64,000 nt of DNA, taken from NCBI RefSeq assembly GCF_009905725.1, contig NZ_JAAAKV010000001.1, positions 248,001 to 312,000 on the forward strand. The letters are read 5' to 3'. Position numbers and translations under genes: made by a program. A model generated the notes under the pieces. That model was not told where the DNA came from. It ran no database searches and saw only the letters and a program-made list of their open reading frames with translations. Each line of letters opens with the position of its first letter. Within the stretch, counting starts at the first letter, position 1. Below, piece by piece: positions 60,285 to 64,000 of the stretch. The DNA comes from Emticicia sp. CRIBPO. GTDB taxonomy: Bacteria; Bacteroidota; Bacteroidia; Cytophagales; Spirosomataceae.

Positions 60285-61703
60285 TTATGCATTGATACAA
60301 GTAGCCTCCTTACAGGCAATAGTTTCTCCTTTCCCGGCCAGCCACTCTTTCATGCCCCCTGAAAAATTCTTAACATTCTTAAAACCGTTTTTTGCCAGAA
60401 GTGAGCAGGCAACTGCCGACCGGTCACCTGCCTGGCAATGGACGACGACCTGTTTATCTTTGCTGATTTTATCCAGGTTGTCGCCGAGGGTCCCCACAAA
60501 AAGGTTGATGGCTCCGTCTATGTGCCCTGCTTCGTATTCTGTGATCCCACGCACATCTACTACCTGGGCATCATCGTTATTTATATATGTTTTAAACTCT
60601 TCAAGCGAAATGACGTCTGCGGTCTGAAGCTCAATGCCTGATTCATAAACATCAGGGATATAGCCGTACATATTGTCAAGTCCGATACGCATCAGTTTGC
60701 GGGTCAGGTCTTCCATTTGGCTTCCGTCGGCTACAAGGATAAACTGCTCCTGGTAATTCAGCAACCAGCCGCACCAGGTAGCAAAAGAATTGTTGCCCTG
60801 GATGTTGAGACTTCCGGGAATAAACCCTTTGGCAAAATCTGTTTTTTTGCGGGTATCAATTACTTTAATGCCTTTTTCGTAAGCAGAAATAAACTGTTCT
60901 TTATTAAGCTCAGGATGCACAGGCACTTCTGTCAAAAGCGGACGATTCACCTTATTGAGGAGTTTCATCATGGCAAAGTACTTCGGCGGCTCGGGCTGAT
61001 CTGCCAGCAAGTAATCGGTAAACGATTGTTCGTCTTCACCATAACGGAAAGCCCAGTTACGTATTTTTTCATAGCCTACTGTAGAACTGTGGACCGCTCC
61101 GAGGGCTTTCCCACAGGCAGAACCAGCTCCATGGGCTGACCATACCTGGACATATTCAGGTAATGCCGCAAATTTTTTCAAAGACCTGAACATTTGCCTG
61201 GCACCAATTTCTTTTGTTCCGATCAGTCCTGCAGCTTTTTCAAGCAAGTCAGGACGTCCAATGTCGCCGACAAATACAAAGTCGCCCGTGAAAACCATTA
61301 CCGGTTTTTCTGTTGCCGGGTGATCTGTCAGCAGAAAACTGATGCTTTCCGGCGTATGTCCCGGAGTGTGCATTACTGCCAGGGACAGGTTGCCTACTTT
61401 GATAACATCCCCATCTTTCAGCCCGATGTGATCAAACTGGTACTGCCAGTCACTCCCCCCTTCGTCGGATAGATAAACTGATGCACCGGTTACCGCAGCC
61501 AGTTCTCTTGATCCGCAAAGAAAGTCTGCATGAATATGCGTTTCGGTAATATGCGTAATGAGAAGGTTGTTTTGCCTGGCTATATCAAGATACACATCAA
61601 TATCCCTTTGGGCATCTATTACTATTGCCTCGCCCGTGGCCTGACAGCCCACTACATAACTGCCTTGTGCCAGACTTTTATCATAAACGTGTTGAAAAAA
61701 CAT
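60285..61703 (-). CDS. MBL-fold persulfide dioxygenase with rhodanese domains
   Basis: A 472-aa protein. The N-terminal 240 residues are an ETHE1-like MBL domain with THIHADFLCGSRELA near residue 56, HTPGHTPESISFLL and VFTGDFVFVGDIGRPDL. Two rhodanese-like domains follow: the first, with VIDTRKKTDFAKGFIPGSL, lacks the active cysteine (FILVADGSQ), and the second has VVVHCQAGDRSAVACSLLA with the cysteine. The C-terminus ends CKEATCINA. It fits the CstB-type persulfide dioxygenase/transferase that turns glutathione or other persulfides plus oxygen into sulfite and thiosulfate. It heads the second operon of the sulfur block, under a shared promoter element. Confidence 0.93.
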   Translation of the reverse strand: MFFQHVYDKSLAQGSYVVGCQATGEAIVIDAQRDIDVYLDIARQNNLLITHITETHIHADFLCGSRELAAVTGASVYLSDEGGSDWQYQFDHIGLKDGDVIKVGNLSLAVMHTPGHTPESISFLLTDHPATEKPVMVFTGDFVFVGDIGRPDLLEKAAGLIGTKEIGARQMFRSLKKFAALPEYVQVWSAHGAGSACGKALGAVHSSTVGYEKIRNWAFRYGEDEQSFTDYLLADQPEPPKYFAMMKLLNKVNRPLLTEVPVHPELNKEQFISAYEKGIKVIDTRKKTDFAKGFIPGSLNIQGNNSFATWCGWLLNYQEQFILVADGSQMEDLTRKLMRIGLDNMYGYIPDVYESGIELQTADVISLEEFKTYINNDDAQVVDVRGITEYEAGHIDGAINLFVGTLGDNLDKISKDKQVVVHCQAGDRSAVACSLLAKNGFKNVKNFSGGMKEWLAGKGETIACKEATCINA

Positions 61704-61736
61704 AGGTATCTATTTTTAATCGTTAATACTCTTTTA

Positions 61737-61787
61737 ATACTGCAAATCTCCTTTAAGATTTTTTCCTGTACAGCTACTTTAGTTACA
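61737..61787 (-). promoter_or_regulatory. Crp/Fnr-type box and promoter of the MBL-rhodanese operon
   Basis: On the minus strand, TGTAACTAAAGTAGCTGTAC (61787-61768), a 21-nt spacer and TTTGCAGTAT (61746-61737). The whole plan is repeated at 63051-63101 with one mismatch in the 20-mer and none in the 10-mer. Confidence 0.75.
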
Positions 61788-62222
61788 TTAGCTGATATCC
61801 GGGCTCAATAATATCTCAGTTTTCATAGAATTGGTCACCAGGCATCCGGCTTTTGCTTTTTCAACAATGCGTTGAGCTTTGTCGCTATCTTTTTCCGCGT
61901 TGATTAACTTTACAACAGGGAACATTTCCGCCTGGGTAAAAAGGTATTTCCCCTCCACCATCTCCAGTTTTGCAACGGTCCTGCAGCTCAGACTTTCTAT
62001 TTCAACTTTAAAATTGTAAGCTATCGCCAGAAATGTGGCCATATAACAGCTGTTGATAGCAGCAACAAATAAATGTTCAGGCGACCAGATATTAGGAACT
62101 CCCTGAGGAAACTCGGGGGGCGTGGCACAGGTTATGGTCTTTTCCAAAACAGGAGATGATAATTCCCCGATCCTTCCTTCTTTCCACTGAATGTTAACTT
62201 CGTAAAAATGTGTCTGTGACAT
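61788..62222 (-). CDS. OsmC-family protein
   Basis: A 144-aa OsmC-like protein. Blocks are YEVNIQWKEGRIGELSSPVL, NIWSPEHLFVAAINSCYMAT, and EKAKAGCLVTNSMKTEILL, with the peroxidatic Cys of the first and resolving Cys of the second. Family members reduce peroxides and, in sulfur operons, may act on persulfides. It is 14 nt after the TauE/SafE gene and its stop abuts the box of the next promoter. It is the second gene of the first operon. Confidence 0.9.
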   Translation of the reverse strand: MSQTHFYEVNIQWKEGRIGELSSPVLEKTITCATPPEFPQGVPNIWSPEHLFVAAINSCYMATFLAIAYNFKVEIESLSCRTVAKLEMVEGKYLFTQAEMFPVVKLINAEKDSDKAQRIVEKAKAGCLVTNSMKTEILLSPDIS

Positions 62223-62236
62223 ATCTGTTTTTATAT

Positions 62237-63034
62237 TTATTGAATAAGCGTTTCCTTAACGATGATATATATACCCATTACGAGCACAAACCAGCCGAAG
62301 GCGGGCCGGAGCTTATCACCGTTTATTTTTCTGGAAAGTACGATACCCAGAAGAATGCCTGTAACAGCGAATCCGGATACTCTTGAGAGAAATAACCAGT
62401 CAATGGCGGTTTCGCCGTTTTCTCCAAAAAAGCCGATTAATGATTTGGCAGCAATGATGACCAGAGACGTTCCTACGGCTTCTTTCATCGGTAACTTGCT
62501 CAAGAGCACCAATGCCGGAATAATCAAAAAACCTCCTCCAGCCCCTACCAGGCCTGTCAGCACCCCTACAAAAGCCCCTTCCACAAGAATAAGCGGGTAG
62601 TTAAACCGCTGCTTCACAGGTTTTTCGTCAGTAGTGGCTTTGTCCTTCTTAATCATACTGTAAGAAGCAGTAATCATCAGTACCGCAAAAAGAAGCATCA
62701 GCAAATTACTTTTGGTAACGATAAACCCGCCGGTACGGAATATTTCGTTAGGTATGGCTGGAACGACATAGGCTCTCGTCAGAAAGACTGCCGCAATGGA
62801 GGGAATGCCGAAAACAATTGCGGTTCTGATATTGACCAGTCCTTTTCTGAAATAGGAGACAGAACCGAAAACACTTGTTATCCCGACAATAAAAAGAGAA
62901 TATGCAGTGGCCAGCACGGCATCTATGCTGAATAAATAAACTAAAACGGGAACGGTCAGGATACTGCCCCCACCGCCGATCAGCCCTAAAGCGATTCCTA
63001 TAAAAATTGAAGCCAGATAACCTGCAATGTCCAT
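62237..63034 (-). CDS. TauE/SafE-family anion exporter
   Basis: A frame starts at 63070, but ATG at 63034 is preferred, giving 265 aa with eight membrane segments. The repeated half motifs are GIALGLIGGGGSILTVPVLV near the N-terminus and GVLTGLVGAGGGFLIIPALV near the middle, then KEAVGTSLVIIAAKSLIGFF. The family exports sulfite, sulfoacetate or related anions. It has its own copy of the sulfur-block promoter, 18-67 nt upstream. With OsmC it forms the first operon. Confidence 0.9.
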   Translation of the reverse strand: MDIAGYLASIFIGIALGLIGGGGSILTVPVLVYLFSIDAVLATAYSLFIVGITSVFGSVSYFRKGLVNIRTAIVFGIPSIAAVFLTRAYVVPAIPNEIFRTGGFIVTKSNLLMLLFAVLMITASYSMIKKDKATTDEKPVKQRFNYPLILVEGAFVGVLTGLVGAGGGFLIIPALVLLSKLPMKEAVGTSLVIIAAKSLIGFFGENGETAIDWLFLSRVSGFAVTGILLGIVLSRKINGDKLRPAFGWFVLVMGIYIIVKETLIQ

Positions 63035-63050
63035 TTGTTTTCTGATGTTG

Positions 63051-63101
63051 ATACTGCAAAAGTGCATCAACTCAAAAAACCGTACAGCTACTTTGGTTAC
63101 A
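63051..63101 (-). promoter_or_regulatory. Crp/Fnr-type box and promoter of the TauE/SafE operon
   Basis: On the minus strand, TGTAACCAAAGTAGCTGTAC (63101-63082), a 21-nt spacer and TTTGCAGTAT (63060-63051). The box includes the last bases of the regulator gene upstream. The box centre lies about 41 nt before the inferred start, the class II activator position. Confidence 0.75.
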
Positions 63102-63720
63102 CAAGGGTAATTTTATTCCTGCCGAGTAAAACAAGACCGCTTTCTTCCAGTTGTTTTAATAACCTCGATACAACTACCCGGGCAGTTCCCAATTCGTTAG
63201 CCAGCTGTTCATGGGTGACCTGAATGGTTTTGGATTGTATGAGTTCGGACTTCTTTTTCATTAAGTTTAATAACCTTTCATCCACCTTTTTAAAGGCAAT
63301 GGCATTTACAATATCGAGCAGCTCTTCAAAACGCTTATGGTATAAACGGAAAATATAGTCCAGCCATTGAGGATATTCTTTAATGAAGAGTGAAACCTTG
63401 TCTACCGGCAAAAAGAGGATTTCAGCATCTTCTTCTATTTCAGCTTTGACCTTGCTGGTTTCATTGTGTAAACCTCCCAAAAAAGACATGATGCAACTTT
63501 CGCCTGCTTTAATGTAATAGAGCAGAATTTCTCTCCCGTCCTCTTCAGTACGGATTACTTTCATAACTCCTTTCGTTACAATAGGAATAGAGCGGATATA
63601 AGCATTCTCATTCAGAATAACACTTCCAGCCTCATACTTTTTCTGCACACTGTATTTGTACAGTTTCTCTACCAATTCAGGTGAGGACTTAAATTCTTCG
63701 ATTTCATCAAGATTATCCAT
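63097..63720 (-). CDS. Crp/Fnr-family transcriptional regulator
   Basis: A 207-aa regulator with a cNMP-binding-type domain (YKYSVQKKYEAGSVILNENA, IRTEEDGREILLYYIKAGES) and a C-terminal winged helix-turn-helix (VTHEQLANELGTARVVVSRL LKQLEES). It has no Fnr-type cysteine cluster at the N-terminus; a single Cys lies in ESCIMSFLGG. It may sense a small molecule or persulfide through that cysteine (inference). It is adjacent to the TauE/SafE and MBL operons, and its likely sites are the shared boxes. Confidence 0.93.
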   Translation of the reverse strand: MDNLDEIEEFKSSPELVEKLYKYSVQKKYEAGSVILNENAYIRSIPIVTKGVMKVIRTEEDGREILLYYIKAGESCIMSFLGGLHNETSKVKAEIEEDAEILFLPVDKVSLFIKEYPQWLDYIFRLYHKRFEELLDIVNAIAFKKVDERLLNLMKKKSELIQSKTIQVTHEQLANELGTARVVVSRLLKQLEESGLVLLGRNKITLV

Positions 63721-63789
63721 TTTGTAAAATTATGATATTGCATGATTACAAGCATTACTTTCTTAAATAAAGATTAAGTTTAAGTTTTC

Positions 63790-63824
63790 ATCAATAAAAG
63801 AAAACCCTCACCAAATGATGAGGG
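63790..63824 (-). terminator. Intrinsic terminator on the minus strand
   Basis: CCCTCATC / GGTGAGGG (minus strand) followed by TTTTCTTTTATT. It would end a minus-strand gene entering from the right. Confidence 0.6.
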
Positions 63825-63854
63825 CTTCTGACCATACAATTTTATAAGGAGTTT

Positions 63855-63953
63855 CTAGTCAATTTTCACGATCCTGAGGGTTTTATTTTCCTGAGATGTT
63901 CTTAAGTTAAGCAAATAGCTACAAAGAGTCCGCACATCGGGGTAGAAGTGTTT
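63855..63953 (-). pseudogene. C-terminal fragment of an exported protein (T9SS-like tail)
   Basis: A minus-strand frame ends in TAG at 63855 after SYLLNLRTSQENKTLRIVKI plus a last Asp. This resembles the last strands of a type IX secretion sorting domain. An in-frame stop lies 32 codons upstream and no longer frame joins it within the window, so it is either frameshifted or a fragment. A terminator follows in the correct direction. Confidence 0.25.
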
Positions 63954-63989
63954 TCAGACGAAACATTTTTTCGAAATCAACTCTGATAA

Positions 63990-64000
63990 GGGTACGAAAC
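63990..64000 (+). repeat. Direct repeat GGGTACGAAAC, copy 2 (window end)
   Basis: Identical to 56142-56152 at the tRNA-Leu 3' end; it may extend beyond the window. Confidence 0.4.

Noticed and set aside
63744-63767. Possible third Crp/Fnr-type box upstream of the regulator gene
   Set aside because: TTACA, GC and TACTTT match in order, but with insertions; it does not fit the 20-mer and the fixed spacing fails.
1-64000. CRISPR array, rRNA, integrase
   Set aside because: No regular direct-repeat array, no rRNA and no recombinase gene is seen in either strand.

Overview
This 64 kb window is chromosomal DNA from a member of the Bacteroidota, most likely an aerobic Cytophagales-type bacterium. 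The evidence is: promoters of the TTG/TAnnTTTG type in front of many genes; Bacteroidota-typical families (DUF2490, DUF2461, DUF4136, PorT-like barrels, serine-palmitoyltransferase-like synthase, membrane-bound dehydrogenase fused to a CxxCH domain); hairpin-plus-T terminators with short intergenic gaps; and TTG/GTG starts with little Shine-Dalgarno signal. The species cannot be named from sequence alone.

Layout. 1-5.7 kb: partial antitoxin-like gene, VWA lipoprotein, mocA, lipid A-type acyltransferase, OmpA lipoprotein and an unrecognised 634-aa exported protein. 5.8-9.3 kb: a beta-barrel, a thioesterase and a small stress-like cluster (PNPOx-like flavoprotein, PA2169/DUF2383 four-helix protein, cupin). 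9.3-11 kb: small genes, an AraC-type regulator and a divergent sigma factor. 11.2-19.3 kb: information processing and folding (dnaE, rpmI-rplT, dnaK). 19.3-27.6 kb: a maltose/maltodextrin locus (GH65 phosphorylase, pgmB, two GH13 enzymes, a maltose-type MFS carrier). 27.8-39.3 kb: housekeeping (two DinB-fold proteins, PAP2 phosphatase, trpS, metZ, an AGPAT-like acyltransferase, M50 protease, HAD phosphatase, accA, beta-CASP hydrolase). 39.3-56 kb: dacB, an alpha-oxoamine synthase (sphingolipid or sulfonolipid entry enzyme), two tandem alpha/beta hydrolases, thiL, a 997-aa dehydrogenase/cytochrome, a ClC transporter, an ABC permease.

56-64 kb is the most distinctive part. A tRNA-Leu(CAA) is followed by a decayed ISAon1-type transposase and then by a block of minus-strand genes for sulfide/persulfide/thiosulfate handling: Crp/Fnr regulator, TauE/SafE exporter, OsmC protein, MBL-rhodanese fusion, single-domain rhodanese, two DUF2892-like membrane proteins, two YeeE/YedE half-transporters and a DUF2490 protein. 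Two promoters in this block carry the same 20-bp box, exactly 21 nt before the same 10-bp box, at the position expected for a Crp/Fnr-type activator. The last 5 nt of the tRNA plus 6 nt of flank (11 nt) recur as a direct repeat at the very end of the window, so the sulfur block may sit between att-like repeats, although no integrase is visible.

As a system, the sulfur block reads as a regulon: thiosulfate or polysulfide enters through YeeE/YedE, persulfides are oxidised by the MBL domain and passed among rhodaneses, OsmC protects thiols, and TauE/SafE exports sulfite or a related anion. The maltose locus reads as uptake of intact maltose by the MFS carrier, phosphorolysis to glucose and beta-glucose-1-phosphate, and conversion by PgmB to glucose-6-phosphate, with the exported GH13 enzymes trimming maltodextrins outside.
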